Positions 26,740 through 36,011 of a stretch of 64,000 nt of DNA are shown in pieces; the first letter of the stretch is position 1; each line of letters opens with the position of its first letter. The position numbers were made by a program, and so were the translations under genes. The DNA lies in the NCBI GenBank assembly GCA_964468475.1, contig CAYXUL010000001.1, positions 62,001 to 126,000 on the forward strand. The letters are read 5' to 3'. The stretch comes from JBECKX01 sp964468475. GTDB taxonomy: Bacteria > Zixibacteria > MSB-5A5 > CAIYYT01. The notes under the pieces were generated by a model, which worked only from the letters and a program-made list of their open reading frames with translations, did not search any database and was not told the DNA's origin.

Positions 26740-27383
26740 ATCTTCTGGAGTTGTTCGCGGACCGAGGCGGCGCGGGGGTCGTCATCGCCCACAATCTGCA
26801 GGAACTGAATCCACCATTTCTTGGCGGCGACGAAGTCCCCCTGAGTAAACTTGATTACACCCATGTTGTAGTGAGCGACATCATGATTGGGGTCCTGCTG
26901 GAGAGCTCGCAGTGATTGCAGCTCCGCCTCCTTGTCCTCCCCGAGATAGTGATAGCAGGCACCCAGGTCAACCAGGACATCAGGATGGAGTGAGTCAATT
27001 GAAAGCGCTTTCTCATATTGCGTGATCGCCTGGCTATACATCTGCTGATCCATGAACTTGTTGCCATCGGCGACAATCTGAGTGAATGACCTGTTCCCGC
27101 TCAAGACCTGAGTGGCGCTTGTTGATTGCTGCGACGCGGGCTTTACAGGCTCGGTGCTTGCCTGAGCAGTACGGATAACGTTATAGACAATCACCGTCAC
27201 AGCCACTACAGCGGCCAGAATCGCCCATTCCCAGCGTTTCCGCTGCGCCGATTCTCTCTTGATTCGTCGTTCGGTGCGAGGAGGTGCGGTCAGTCTGCTG
27301 CCGCAGTTAGGACAGAAATTGTGTTTTTCCGTGTTCTCCTGCCCGCAGCGCGGGCAGTTATCAAGTACATCTCTTTTACTCAT
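26736..27383 (-). CDS. Zinc-ribbon, single-TM protein with TPR repeats
   Basis: This 215-aa protein from ATG 27383 (AAGGAAG upstream) opens with a double-CxxC zinc ribbon (NCPRCGQ and FCPNCGS). A basic linker, one transmembrane helix (about residues 55-75) and a low-complexity linker follow. The C-terminal two to three tetratricopeptide repeats (ITQYEKALSIDSLHPDVLVDLG) would lie outside the membrane. Zinc-ribbon/TM/TPR proteins like this are common, with unknown function. It overlaps the rel gene by eight bases and comF by four. Confidence 0.8.
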   Translation of the reverse strand: MSKRDVLDNCPRCGQENTEKHNFCPNCGSRLTAPPRTERRIKRESAQRKRWEWAILAAVVAVTVIVYNVIRTAQASTEPVKPASQQSTSATQVLSGNRSFTQIVADGNKFMDQQMYSQAITQYEKALSIDSLHPDVLVDLGACYHYLGEDKEAELQSLRALQQDPNHDVAHYNMGVIKFTQGDFVAAKKWWIQFLQIVGDDDPRAASVREQLQKM

Positions 27384-29604
27384 CGTCTTCCTTATCAGCT
27401 TCCCCCCCAAGGGCGCGCTCAATCCTGATCACGCCGGGGATTTTCTTGCGTACGGCTGACTTCACCCTGTTCAGGTGACTTACGTTCTTGATCTCCACCA
27501 CAAACTGAGCCGTTGCCGTTGCTTCTTTGTTGGTCTGCAACTCAGCGCCGCGAACCTCGGCGTCGTTGTTGGCGATTACCTGCGTAATATCGTACAAAAT
27601 GTTCTTCCGATACTCAACAACAATCATCAACTTAACCAGGAAAGCCTGGTCAGCTTCCACATCCCATGATACCTCGACACGCCGTTCCGGTTCCTGGGCA
27701 AGAATCACGGCGTTGACGCAGTCAGCCCGGTGAATCGACAATCCCCGGCCACGGGTGATAAAACCAACGATTTTCTCCCCCGGTACCGGCTGGCAACAGT
27801 GGGCGAAACGAAACATCATGTTGTCCATTCCCGCCACGCGAATTCCCCTGCCGCCGCGGGCGCGGTCAACGAATTTCTTGATGATCGATTCTTTCTTCTC
27901 GGCGGTCTCGGTAGGAAACAGCTTCGCCATCAGGGTGGTAATTGTCAAATCGCCGCTGCCAAGTTTCGAGAACATCTGATCGGTACTCGTGTAGGAAAGC
28001 GCCATGGAAGCATCCAACAGCTGCTGATCCGAGGGCGGCTGCGCGCTGCGCTTCTTCAGGGCGCGCTCGAAAATCTCCTTGCCGAGCGAGAGGGATTGTT
28101 CGAATCCCTTCTGCTTGAGGTATTTCCTGATCTTGGAGCGGGCCGACGGCGTAACGCAGATTTTCAGCCAGTCAATCGAGGGCTCCGCGTGAGGTTTGGT
28201 CATCACCTCGACTTCATCACCCGAGCGAAGCTCAGTCTTGAGCGGTACCAGCTTACCGTTTACTATGGTGCCCACGCAGCGCAGCCCGACATCGGTATGG
28301 ACCGCAAAGGCGAAATCAAGCGCGGTAGAGCCCAGCGGGAGATGCTTGAGTTCGCCGCCCGGGGTGAAGACGAACACCTCATCGTGGAAGAGATCGATCT
28401 TGAAATGTTCCAGGAACTCCTCGGGATTGGTCATATCTTTTTGCCAGTCAAGCACCTCCCTCAACCAGGAAAGCTGCTTATCCGACTCATCCAGCACATG
28501 TTTGCCTTCTTTGTAAAGCCAGTGGGCGGCAATTCCATACTCGGCGACATAGTGCATAGAGGGCGTGCGGATTTGTATCTCAACCATCCGCCCGTTAGGG
28601 CCAATGACAGTCGTGTGCAGCGACTGATACATATTTTGTTTTGGTGTGGCGATGTAGTCATGAAACCGGTCCGCGACCGGCGTCCACTTGTTGTGAATTA
28701 CGCCGAGCGCATGGTAGCAGTCCCTTACTGTCGGCGTCACCACCCTGATAGCGATCAGATCGAAGATCTCCTCGAAAGGTTTCTTGCGCTTTACCATTTT
28801 GCGGTAGATCGAATCAAAGTGCTTGGCACGGCCCGTAATTTCTACGTGCAACTCCTCTTCCTGCAACGCGTCTCGCAATTTCTGGGAGATGGCATCGATG
28901 TAGGCCTCGCGCTCGCCGCGCGTCAAATCGATATGCTCGACTAAGTAGCGATAGACGTCGGGCTTGATAAACTTCAGTGACAAGTCCTCGAGTTCCCATT
29001 TGATCTTGGCCATACCGAATCGATGCGCCAGTGGCGCGTAGATTTCGCGGGTCTCGGTAGCGATGCTGATTTGCTTTTCTTCGGGAAGATGCTCGAGAGT
29101 GCGCATGTTATGCAGGCGGTCGGCGAGCTTGATGATAATGACACGGATATCGTGCGACATCGAGATCAACATCTTGCGGAAGTACTCGAACTGGTTTTCC
29201 GCCTGACTCTTAAGCTTATAGGCGCCCAGTTTAGTGACACCATCAACCAGCTCTGCGATCTCATTGCTAAATTCCTTGGCAAGCTCTTCAATGCTGACGT
29301 CGCAGTCCTCGACAACGTCGTGCAGCAGCCCCGCGGCGATAGTGTCGCCATCGAGGTGCTGATCCGCCAGAATGAAGGCGACATTGAGACAGTGCTCTAC
29401 GTACGGCTCTCCGGAGGCGCGCTTCTGGCCCTTGTGCGCCCAGTTGGAAAACTCGAACGCTTTACGGATTACCGGAATGTTGACGTTGGCGTTCATCGCT
29501 TCCACATGAATCACGAACTCCGCGAGATTCATCATCCCGACCGGGAAACGGAACTTTGTCAGGTTATCCGATCTTCCAGGAAACACTGTGCTGTCCATAT
29601 TCAC
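27376..29604 (-). CDS. Bifunctional (p)ppGpp synthetase/hydrolase (Rel/SpoT)
   Basis: This 742-aa stringent-response enzyme has an HD hydrolase domain (GLLHDVVEDCDV), a synthetase domain (FDSIYRKM, FDLIAIRVV, and the catalytic Glu in GRMVEIQIRT) and a TGS domain (VFVFTPGGELKHLPLGSTALDFAF). A zinc-finger/helical region and a C-terminal ACT domain complete it. Both catalytic sites look intact, so it can make and degrade the alarmone. GTG 29604 or ATG 29598 could be the start, and neither has a strong ribosome-binding site. It lies between LPS glycosyltransferase genes and comF/xer. Confidence 0.95.
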   Translation of the reverse strand: MNMDSTVFPGRSDNLTKFRFPVGMMNLAEFVIHVEAMNANVNIPVIRKAFEFSNWAHKGQKRASGEPYVEHCLNVAFILADQHLDGDTIAAGLLHDVVEDCDVSIEELAKEFSNEIAELVDGVTKLGAYKLKSQAENQFEYFRKMLISMSHDIRVIIIKLADRLHNMRTLEHLPEEKQISIATETREIYAPLAHRFGMAKIKWELEDLSLKFIKPDVYRYLVEHIDLTRGEREAYIDAISQKLRDALQEEELHVEITGRAKHFDSIYRKMVKRKKPFEEIFDLIAIRVVTPTVRDCYHALGVIHNKWTPVADRFHDYIATPKQNMYQSLHTTVIGPNGRMVEIQIRTPSMHYVAEYGIAAHWLYKEGKHVLDESDKQLSWLREVLDWQKDMTNPEEFLEHFKIDLFHDEVFVFTPGGELKHLPLGSTALDFAFAVHTDVGLRCVGTIVNGKLVPLKTELRSGDEVEVMTKPHAEPSIDWLKICVTPSARSKIRKYLKQKGFEQSLSLGKEIFERALKKRSAQPPSDQQLLDASMALSYTSTDQMFSKLGSGDLTITTLMAKLFPTETAEKKESIIKKFVDRARGGRGIRVAGMDNMMFRFAHCCQPVPGEKIVGFITRGRGLSIHRADCVNAVILAQEPERRVEVSWDVEADQAFLVKLMIVVEYRKNILYDITQVIANNDAEVRGAELQTNKEATATAQFVVEIKNVSHLNRVKSAVRKKIPGVIRIERALGGEADKEDDE

Positions 29605-29643
29605 GTGAGTGCTCGACTTCTCTATCGTTAGCGTTATCGGACG

Positions 29644-30648
29644 CTACCCAGGGGTATACATATCAAATACGTAGTTGGCCACATCGTCAACCCTTATTTG
29701 ATCCATTGCTTGCAGCGGTTTAAGCGATTCAGTTTCTGCCGGAGGTGTGAAAATCCTGGTTTTTCCACCACGCGGCCCCCAGCGGTTTTGCGAAAGAGCC
29801 GACTGGGGCGGATAGATGCCGATGGAGTCAGTCCCCACTGCCGAGGCTACATGTATCGGACCGGTGCTGCCGCTGATCAACAGAGGCGCGAGTCGGACCA
29901 GTCCCTTTAACTCAGGCAGCAAGGTCTCTCCCGCTAAATTAACTAAAGACTCTCCCACACTATCGAACTCCTCGTGAATGAGGTCTGCCTCCAATGCTGA
30001 ACCCGTAATCAAAACACGTATCCCCTTCTCAATCAGTTTGACACTCAGTTCACGATAGCGCTCCAGGCTCCAGTTGGGCGCGGAGCCGTGTGAGCGGGGG
30101 TGGATTAGAATCCAGTTGTCGCCCTCGGTAATCCCATGCTTTTGCAGGAGCGCTTGTGCATCAGCCAATTCTGAGTCAGTCACTGTCAAGCTCGGCTCAT
30201 GGCGTTCAAGTTCCGGGAAAGTTGACGCGACAAGCTCGTAATTGAGATCAAGTTCGTGTTTACCGCTGTCGCGGCGATGGAGGTTGATGCGTCGATTGAA
30301 GAAGATGCTGTAGGCGCGCCGACCAGTGCCGATTCGCAACGGTATCCTTGCCTGCCATCCGGCATACGCCAGAGAAAGGCGGGGATAGAAGTAGACAATT
30401 GCATCTAATTGAAGTTTTCTTAGATCGCGGGCGAACGCGACAGCGAGACCGTAGTCCTTGAACCCGCGCCCGGGGATCGCCACGAGCTGGTCGATGTAGG
30501 GTTCGGCTGACAGCAGCGGCGCGGTATAGCGTGATACGAGCAGCGCCACGAACAGCTCCGGGTTCTGCTCCTTTATCGAGCGCGCGACCGGAAGTGTAAG
30601 GAGCAAATCGCCGATAGCATCGGTGCGGCAGAGCAGTATTCGCTTCAT
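29644..30648 (-). CDS. Glycosyltransferase family 9 (heptosyltransferase-like)
   Basis: This 334-aa GT-B protein from ATG 30648 overlaps the stop of the next gene upstream (ATGA). The N-terminal LLCRTDAIGDLLLTLPVA loop (Rx2xxGD) and the C-terminal ISGSTGPIHVASAVGT donor-binding segment are GT9 hallmarks. LPS heptosyltransferases add L-glycero-D-manno-heptose to inner core in the cytoplasm. It is the last of a run msbA, GT9, GT2, GT9 on this strand. Confidence 0.9.
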   Translation of the reverse strand: MKRILLCRTDAIGDLLLTLPVARSIKEQNPELFVALLVSRYTAPLLSAEPYIDQLVAIPGRGFKDYGLAVAFARDLRKLQLDAIVYFYPRLSLAYAGWQARIPLRIGTGRRAYSIFFNRRINLHRRDSGKHELDLNYELVASTFPELERHEPSLTVTDSELADAQALLQKHGITEGDNWILIHPRSHGSAPNWSLERYRELSVKLIEKGIRVLITGSALEADLIHEEFDSVGESLVNLAGETLLPELKGLVRLAPLLISGSTGPIHVASAVGTDSIGIYPPQSALSQNRWGPRGGKTRIFTPPAETESLKPLQAMDQIRVDDVANYVFDMYTPG

Positions 30649-31388
30649 CGCCGCTGCAGCTCCCATAACTTTGCGTATTTGACGAGAACATGCACTGATG
30701 AGAGCAGCGCCAGCACCAATCCGTGAATTCCGTCACGAAAGCCCTGCTTCAGGAAGTACATTTTGACAAAGATCGCCCAGGGTTTGATGACGAGATTATG
30801 AGCTTTGAATCGCTTCCCTTCTTTGAGGAGCATCTCCGCGGATAACGAAGTATAGCGATTGAGCTTGCGGAAATAGTGGGTAAGATTCGGGTCGGTGTAA
30901 TGAAGCAAATGGCCCTCGAGACGCTTCACCGCTCCCTTGATTTCGACACTCTCATGCACAGCGGCGTCGTTGAAGTGAGCCTGCTCTCTTCGAAACAACC
31001 TGATGAGGTAATCAGGGTACCATCCTGAGTGATTGATCCACCGGCCAAGAAATTGCGATTTGCGATTGAACTGGTAGGCAACGGCATCGTTCTGCTCTAC
31101 TGCTGTAGTGATACTCTCACGTAGTTGCTGATCAACTTCCTCATCCGCATCGATCGACAAAACCCAGTCCCCGGTGGCCTGAGCGAGCGCGGCTTGTTTG
31201 GCACAGCCAAAACCGGCGAATTCCGTCTCGATGATCCTGCAGTTGTGCTCCCGGGCGATCTCAAGCGTGCGATCCGCCGAGCCGGAGTCGTTGATGATGA
31301 TCTCATCGGCAAAATCCACCGACTTGAGGCAGCGCGGCAGATTTGCCTCCTCATTGTTGGTGATGATGATTACCGAGAGTTTGGCCAT
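30645..31388 (-). CDS. Glycosyltransferase family 2 (WaaE/KdtX-like)
   Basis: This 247-aa GT-A enzyme has LSVIIITNNEEANLPRCLKSV at the start, IINDSGSADRT, and the metal-binding DADEEVDQQLR. A short hydrophobic C-terminal tail could tether it to the membrane. The pattern matches WaaE-type enzymes that add a glucose branch to LPS inner-core heptose. The family is sure; the sugar is inferred. It abuts the upstream GT9 gene and overlaps the downstream one by four bases. Confidence 0.9.
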   Translation of the reverse strand: MAKLSVIIITNNEEANLPRCLKSVDFADEIIINDSGSADRTLEIAREHNCRIIETEFAGFGCAKQAALAQATGDWVLSIDADEEVDQQLRESITTAVEQNDAVAYQFNRKSQFLGRWINHSGWYPDYLIRLFRREQAHFNDAAVHESVEIKGAVKRLEGHLLHYTDPNLTHYFRKLNRYTSLSAEMLLKEGKRFKAHNLVIKPWAIFVKMYFLKQGFRDGIHGLVLALLSSVHVLVKYAKLWELQRR

Positions 31389-32561
31389 TTAAGTCGCTAC
31401 CTGTCTCGGAGCAACCTGGAGCACTTCAGATAGAAACTGCTCCGCACTTGCGAAAAGCTGAGGGACGGTAATCCCGTCTACCTGTTTGTGATCGGGAGAA
31501 CGCACTACCCAGACACGTTTACCGTAAGGGTACCACCGGCTGAAGTTTACATCGTTGCCGTTGTAGAGCGCTAACAGAGGAACATCCAGCTTGGCGGAAA
31601 TATGGCAAATAGAGGTATCGACTGAGATTACGCCATCAAAGTGAGGCAGCAGCGCGATGATGTCGAGTATCGAAAGTCCTTTGGGTATGAGCCTGACATT
31701 CTCACCACCTGCTTCGCAGGCGCGCTGGGCCAGCTTGAATTCCATGGGGGCATACGAAATCACGAATTGGATTTCAGGATAGGCAAGCGATACCTGCCGT
31801 GTGAACTCGATACATTTCTCCGGAGCCAACATTCGATCCAGCTTGCCGGCGGAGAAGTTCAGAAAAATGTAGTGTTTGTAGCCCGACTCGTGAATCTCTG
31901 CTCCCAGCCGGGCGCCGCGCTCGTCCTCCTCTTCGCTAAGTCGAATTTTGCCGTCGGTTACGCCCTGGTCGAGAGTAATTCCGAATGGCATCAGGCTGGA
32001 ACGAAACACCTCGCTGATGTGGAGCCCCGCCGCATGGTTGATATCTTCGAGCGTATAGTAGTCATAAAACCGGTACGTACCCTCCTTGCCCACTCCGATG
32101 CGATAGGCCCCCGGTGAGGTCGCCAGGGCTACGATCAGTGACGTCACCGAAGGGCCGGTCATCAGGTCGATGACGACATCGTAGTGCTCCGCTGAGAGCT
32201 CCTTGATAGTGCCCCAGAGTCCCTTTGCCTTCTTGTCATAGATATGCGTTCTGTACACCGAGGGGTCATGCTGTACCACCACACGATTCGAGGTGGATGC
32301 CAGCACACCGATCTGAATTTGGGGGAAGCGCGCTTTCAGGGTATGGAAGGTCGAAAGCGTGACCACCATGTCACCGATTTTATCGTGGCGCAGGAAGAGA
32401 ACCTTGCCGATTCGCCGCGAGTCAAGCTGACGGGCGTGCCGTTGGCTGCGCCGATTGAAAATCAGCAGGAATATCCAGATGAAAAGCCACTTAAACTGAA
32501 TCTCAATTTCTTTCAGAAATCGAGCCAGTTTCGGTGCTCGTTTCTCCAGCTTTTGTTGCAT
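31389..32561 (-). CDS. Glycosyltransferase family 9 with N-terminal membrane segment
   Basis: This 390-aa GT9 protein differs from its relatives in an N-terminal extension of about 50 residues that includes a strongly hydrophobic stretch (about residues 24-38). The GT9 core begins at VLFLRHDKIGDMVVTLSTF and includes DGVISVDTSICHISAKLDVP. Its 5' end lies inside the msbA coding sequence for 59 bases, an unusually long overlap. It probably extends LPS core on the inner face of the membrane. Confidence 0.87.
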   Translation of the reverse strand: MQQKLEKRAPKLARFLKEIEIQFKWLFIWIFLLIFNRRSQRHARQLDSRRIGKVLFLRHDKIGDMVVTLSTFHTLKARFPQIQIGVLASTSNRVVVQHDPSVYRTHIYDKKAKGLWGTIKELSAEHYDVVIDLMTGPSVTSLIVALATSPGAYRIGVGKEGTYRFYDYYTLEDINHAAGLHISEVFRSSLMPFGITLDQGVTDGKIRLSEEEDERGARLGAEIHESGYKHYIFLNFSAGKLDRMLAPEKCIEFTRQVSLAYPEIQFVISYAPMEFKLAQRACEAGGENVRLIPKGLSILDIIALLPHFDGVISVDTSICHISAKLDVPLLALYNGNDVNFSRWYPYGKRVWVVRSPDHKQVDGITVPQLFASAEQFLSEVLQVAPRQVAT

Positions 32562-34395
32562 TGCCCTGATTGAATTGAAGGTCGTAGAGTTTGCGATAAA
32601 CGCCGTTCAGGCGCAGTAATTCCTCATGTTTGCCCCGCTCGACAATCCGCCCTTCCTTGAGCACCAGGATCTGGTCGGCATGCAGGATAGTCGACAACCG
32701 GTGTGCCACCACAATCGCGGTGCGGCCTTCCATCAGGTGATCGATCGCCTCCTGCACCTGTTTTTCCGATTCGGTGTCGAGGGAGGAAGTGGCCTCATCG
32801 AAGATCAAAATATCGGGGTCTTTCATCAATGCCCGCGCAATTGCAAGCCGCTGCCGTTGACCGCCGGAAACCATCAGCCCCCTATTGCCAATTTCGGTGT
32901 CGTATTTGCGCGGCATTTCCATAATGAAGTCATAGGCATTGGCCGCGCGAGCGGCTTGCTCGAGGCGCACCTTGTCGTTCACGCCGGACGGATAAGCGAT
33001 ATTATTGGCGACCGAGTCATTGAACAGGATTGTCTCCTGCGTGACGATGCCGAGCAGCGCCTTGAGGGAGCCAAACGAAAGTTCGCGCAGGTCGATGCCA
33101 TCAATGGTGATCTGCCCCTGTTTGGGATCGTGAAAGCGACAGAGAAGGTCAACCAGCGTTGATTTGCCGGCTCCCGAGGGGCCGACCAGGGCCACAATCT
33201 CGCCGCGCTTGACCTGGAAATTGATGTCGCGCAGCACCGGTTCGCCCGGGTTGTATTCGAAGGAGACGCCGTCGAAAGCGATCTCATTCTGAAATTCAGG
33301 AATCTGCCTGGGGTGAGCTATTTCGGTAACATCGGGTTTGGTGTCAAGCAGGGAGAAAATTCGTTCCGCGGCGGCTAGCCCCTCATTTATCTTGATGTGG
33401 ACAGTGGAAACGCCCTTCGCAGGGTTGATTATCGAGAACATCGCCAGCAGAAAAAGCAGGAAATCCTGGTTGCTCATCAACTGGTGCTGCACCACCTGAA
33501 GTCCACCCCAATAGAGGATGACGACGAAAGCGATAACTCCCAGAATTTCGTTGATTGGATTCGAGAGCAAGCGGCTGCGGTTGATCTTGAGCATTGTAGT
33601 AAAATACTCGGTTGTCCGTGTCTTGAAACGCGCGATCTCGAAGGCTTCCGCGGCATAAGCTCTGACGATGCGAATCGCATTTATCGTTTCTTCCAGTGAG
33701 GCGGACACAGATGCAATAGCCGCCTGAGCGCGGGAACTGTAGCGCCTGATCGCCTTGCCGAGCCAATAGATGCCGAGCAAAATAAGCGGAAACACTACCA
33801 CCGCGATCAGCGTCAGTTTCCAGCTGATGAAGAGCATAATTACCAGGAAGATCACTATCAATAGCGGGTCGCGAATCAGATTGTTCAACGTATTATTGAA
33901 AGTCTCATGGATCTTGAAGACGTCAGCGACGGCAGTCGAGATCAGGTTACCGGTGCGGCTGCGATGGAAATACTGGAGGGAAAGCGTCTGCAAGTGCGTG
34001 AAGATGTCATCACGCAACGACTTGGTAATCCCCTGCTCCACGTAAGCAGCGAAGAACCCCTGCAGGAAGAAGAAAAGATTCTTGGCGACGGTCGCGATCA
34101 CCAGTGCCAGACAAAGGTTGAATAAGTCGGAGGCAAAATTGCCGCTCAGCAGCAGTGATTGCATCCAGTTGGCTACAGCTTGCTTGATGTTCTCGTAGAT
34201 TCCCAGCGAAGGAGCCGCTGCTCCGGGAGAAACCGCTGCGGCGACATTTCCGCCACTTGAAAAGAGAGACGTCAGCACCGTGGAGGCGAGGTACATCAGC
34301 ACCGCTGATGTAATCGCAAACAGCACGATGAAGATCAGCGACAACACCAGTGGTCGCCAAAAAGGTAGGAAATATCTGAATATGCGTCGTACCAT
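32503..34395 (-). CDS. msbA: MsbA-type lipid A/LPS exporting ABC transporter
   Basis: This 630-aa half-transporter from ATG 34395 (GAGCAGGA upstream) has an N-terminal six-helix domain (to about residue 330) and an ATPase domain. The ATPase motifs are all present: Walker A GPSGAGKST, signature VSGGQRQRL, Walker B ILIFDEATSSLD and the switch His in VVAHRLS. MsbA flips core-lipid A across the inner membrane. The three glycosyltransferase genes that follow support an LPS substrate over a drug exporter. An unusual glycine/alanine-rich periplasmic loop lies between helices 1 and 2. Confidence 0.88.
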   Translation of the reverse strand: MVRRIFRYFLPFWRPLVLSLIFIVLFAITSAVLMYLASTVLTSLFSSGGNVAAAVSPGAAAPSLGIYENIKQAVANWMQSLLLSGNFASDLFNLCLALVIATVAKNLFFFLQGFFAAYVEQGITKSLRDDIFTHLQTLSLQYFHRSRTGNLISTAVADVFKIHETFNNTLNNLIRDPLLIVIFLVIMLFISWKLTLIAVVVFPLILLGIYWLGKAIRRYSSRAQAAIASVSASLEETINAIRIVRAYAAEAFEIARFKTRTTEYFTTMLKINRSRLLSNPINEILGVIAFVVILYWGGLQVVQHQLMSNQDFLLFLLAMFSIINPAKGVSTVHIKINEGLAAAERIFSLLDTKPDVTEIAHPRQIPEFQNEIAFDGVSFEYNPGEPVLRDINFQVKRGEIVALVGPSGAGKSTLVDLLCRFHDPKQGQITIDGIDLRELSFGSLKALLGIVTQETILFNDSVANNIAYPSGVNDKVRLEQAARAANAYDFIMEMPRKYDTEIGNRGLMVSGGQRQRLAIARALMKDPDILIFDEATSSLDTESEKQVQEAIDHLMEGRTAIVVAHRLSTILHADQILVLKEGRIVERGKHEELLRLNGVYRKLYDLQFNQGNATKAGETSTETGSISERN

Positions 34396-34531
34396 TATTC
34401 CTGCTCCGAGACCGGCAGCGGCCAAGCGGTTGATTGCAGTAAGGTAGGTCGGTGCTGCGGGAATGTCAAACTATGTGATACAATACCGGTGATACGAGTA
34501 ATACAGTAACAGTGATTCAACAGCCCGGCTC

Positions 34532-35281
34532 TCACTTGTCAAGGTTTGTGAGAAAGTCGACCAGTTCCTCAGGTGTCAGCTCGACCGCGTTCTTCGACAT
34601 CTCGATCTCGAACTTGGAGTCCGGGATTTCTTTGTTAAAACTGTAGCTTTTGAATTCATAAACACCGCGAAAGCGTCCATCATGCGATCTGATTTCCAAC
34701 CGCTTGGGTTCGATATAAGGAAACTGATCCGGCTGGGTGTCGAAATTCAGAAGTGATTCGAAGCGATGAACGAGATCGGTCTGTCGCAGCGTGAAGCGAT
34801 CGCCCTGCCGTTTGAGCTGGAAGTCCCACAATGAATCGGAAGGAATTTCGACTGATCCACGAAAAAGAGCCCGCACGGCACTGAGAATGTGCGAGGTTTG
34901 CCGCAATTGATCTATCATCAGGTCATCGTAGGTCCCGCGAAAATACTCTTTCGAATCGGTGAGATAGAATAGCAGGCTATCGCCGTTGGATACGGCCTTA
35001 AACGCAGACTTGCCGAGAAAGCCCCTGACGTAGAGCGAAAGTTCATCCGGTTGGCGGCTGTAAATCTCGGTACGGAAATCATCGAGCTTGCCGTTGCGAG
35101 AGGTCTTAACTCGCAGCAGCGCCGCGTAGCTGGTAAGCTCCTTGTTCTGGCGATCGATGAGCGTTTGCAGATAGGCGATGTCATCGGGGCGGTTAGTGAA
35201 GGACGTGGCGGCGGCACAGGAAAGGATGAAGAACGCAGTCAGAGTGAATGTCGTTATACGAACTGGCAGAGCTCTGCTCAA
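34532..35281 (-). CDS. Outer-membrane-type lipoprotein, LolA/LolB-like fold (DUF4292-like)
   Basis: This 249-aa protein has a lipoprotein signal: a hydrophobic segment ending in ILSC-AAA, with Cys at about residue 22 as the lipidation site. The rest predicts a beta-rich half-barrel (LLRVKTSRNGKLDDFRTEIY, ELSLYVRGFLG, SLLFYLTDSKEYFRG) like LolA/LolB/DUF4292 proteins, which hold lipids. The start is TTG 35281, two bases after the site-2 protease stop. Lying directly upstream of msbA suggests a link to envelope lipid trafficking, by inference. Confidence 0.72.
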   Translation of the reverse strand: MSRALPVRITTFTLTAFFILSCAAATSFTNRPDDIAYLQTLIDRQNKELTSYAALLRVKTSRNGKLDDFRTEIYSRQPDELSLYVRGFLGKSAFKAVSNGDSLLFYLTDSKEYFRGTYDDLMIDQLRQTSHILSAVRALFRGSVEIPSDSLWDFQLKRQGDRFTLRQTDLVHRFESLLNFDTQPDQFPYIEPKRLEIRSHDGRFRGVYEFKSYSFNKEIPDSKFEIEMSKNAVELTPEELVDFLTNLDK

Positions 35282-35283
35282 AA

Positions 35284-35922
35284 CTACTGTCCTGTAAATA
35301 TCGACACGGAGGTGCGTACGAACGGGCCGATAATGGTCCAGATCGGGGAGATCGGCGCGATAAAGCCGATGGCGATGATGCCGATCAGAATCATCGGGCC
35401 GTAGCGCTCCAGGCCGTAGGCGACATGCTCGTACCTCGCCGGGAGTAAGGAAATGAGCACCTTAGAGCCGTCAAGCGGTGGCAGCGGAATCATGTTGAAG
35501 AAAGCCAGGGCACAGTTTATGAAGATCATCCAGTAGGTAAACTTGATCGCGAGTGACATATCGCTGTCGGCCAGCCCCAGAAGAGGGAGCAAACGAAATA
35601 TTACGCCGGCGCAGGCTGCGAGAATGATATTCGAAATCGGTCCGGCCAGGCTCACCCAGAGGGTACCACGACGCCAGTCAGTGAAGTTAGCAGGATTGAT
35701 CGGCACCGGTTTGGCCCACCCGAAGCGGAAGCCCGAGAAGATCATCACCAGCAATCCTGTTATATCCAGGTGCGCGATAGGATTCAGCGTTAGTCTCCCC
35801 AGCATGCGCGCGGTAGGATCGCCAAGCCGGTTAGCTGACCACGCGTGTGAGAATTCGTGCACAGTCAGCGAAAAGAAGAGGATCGGCAGTCCAATAAGCG
35901 CCTGTTGCCAATCGATATGAAT
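35284..35922 (-). CDS. Site-2 protease family (M50) membrane protease, ATT start
   Basis: This 212-aa rhomboid-sized M50 protein has the metal site HEFSH in its first helix and a GPISNIILA helix carrying the third-ligand region further on (NxxPxPPLDG at the end). Usual starts (GTG 35862) would delete the first transmembrane helix up to HEFSH. An in-frame stop lies just upstream, and no ATG, GTG or TTG lies between. ATT 35922, nine bases after GGAGG at 35932-35936, restores a helix of typical sequence (WQQALIGLPILFFSLT). The substrate is unknown. Confidence 0.85.
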   Translation of the reverse strand: MHIDWQQALIGLPILFFSLTVHEFSHAWSANRLGDPTARMLGRLTLNPIAHLDITGLLVMIFSGFRFGWAKPVPINPANFTDWRRGTLWVSLAGPISNIILAACAGVIFRLLPLLGLADSDMSLAIKFTYWMIFINCALAFFNMIPLPPLDGSKVLISLLPARYEHVAYGLERYGPMILIGIIAIGFIAPISPIWTIIGPFVRTSVSIFTGQ

Positions 35923-36011
35923 GCTAGTCTCCCTCCGCGAGAAGTTTCACTTCAGGGTATAATACGCCTTTAGTGGACAATGTTCCTCTAAAAACTGTCA
36001 AGGAAATCTGA

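Noticed and set aside
27730..28944. Open frame of 404 codons on the plus strand opposite rel
   Set aside because: It is antisense to the conserved synthetase/TGS region of rel and is explained by codon bias.
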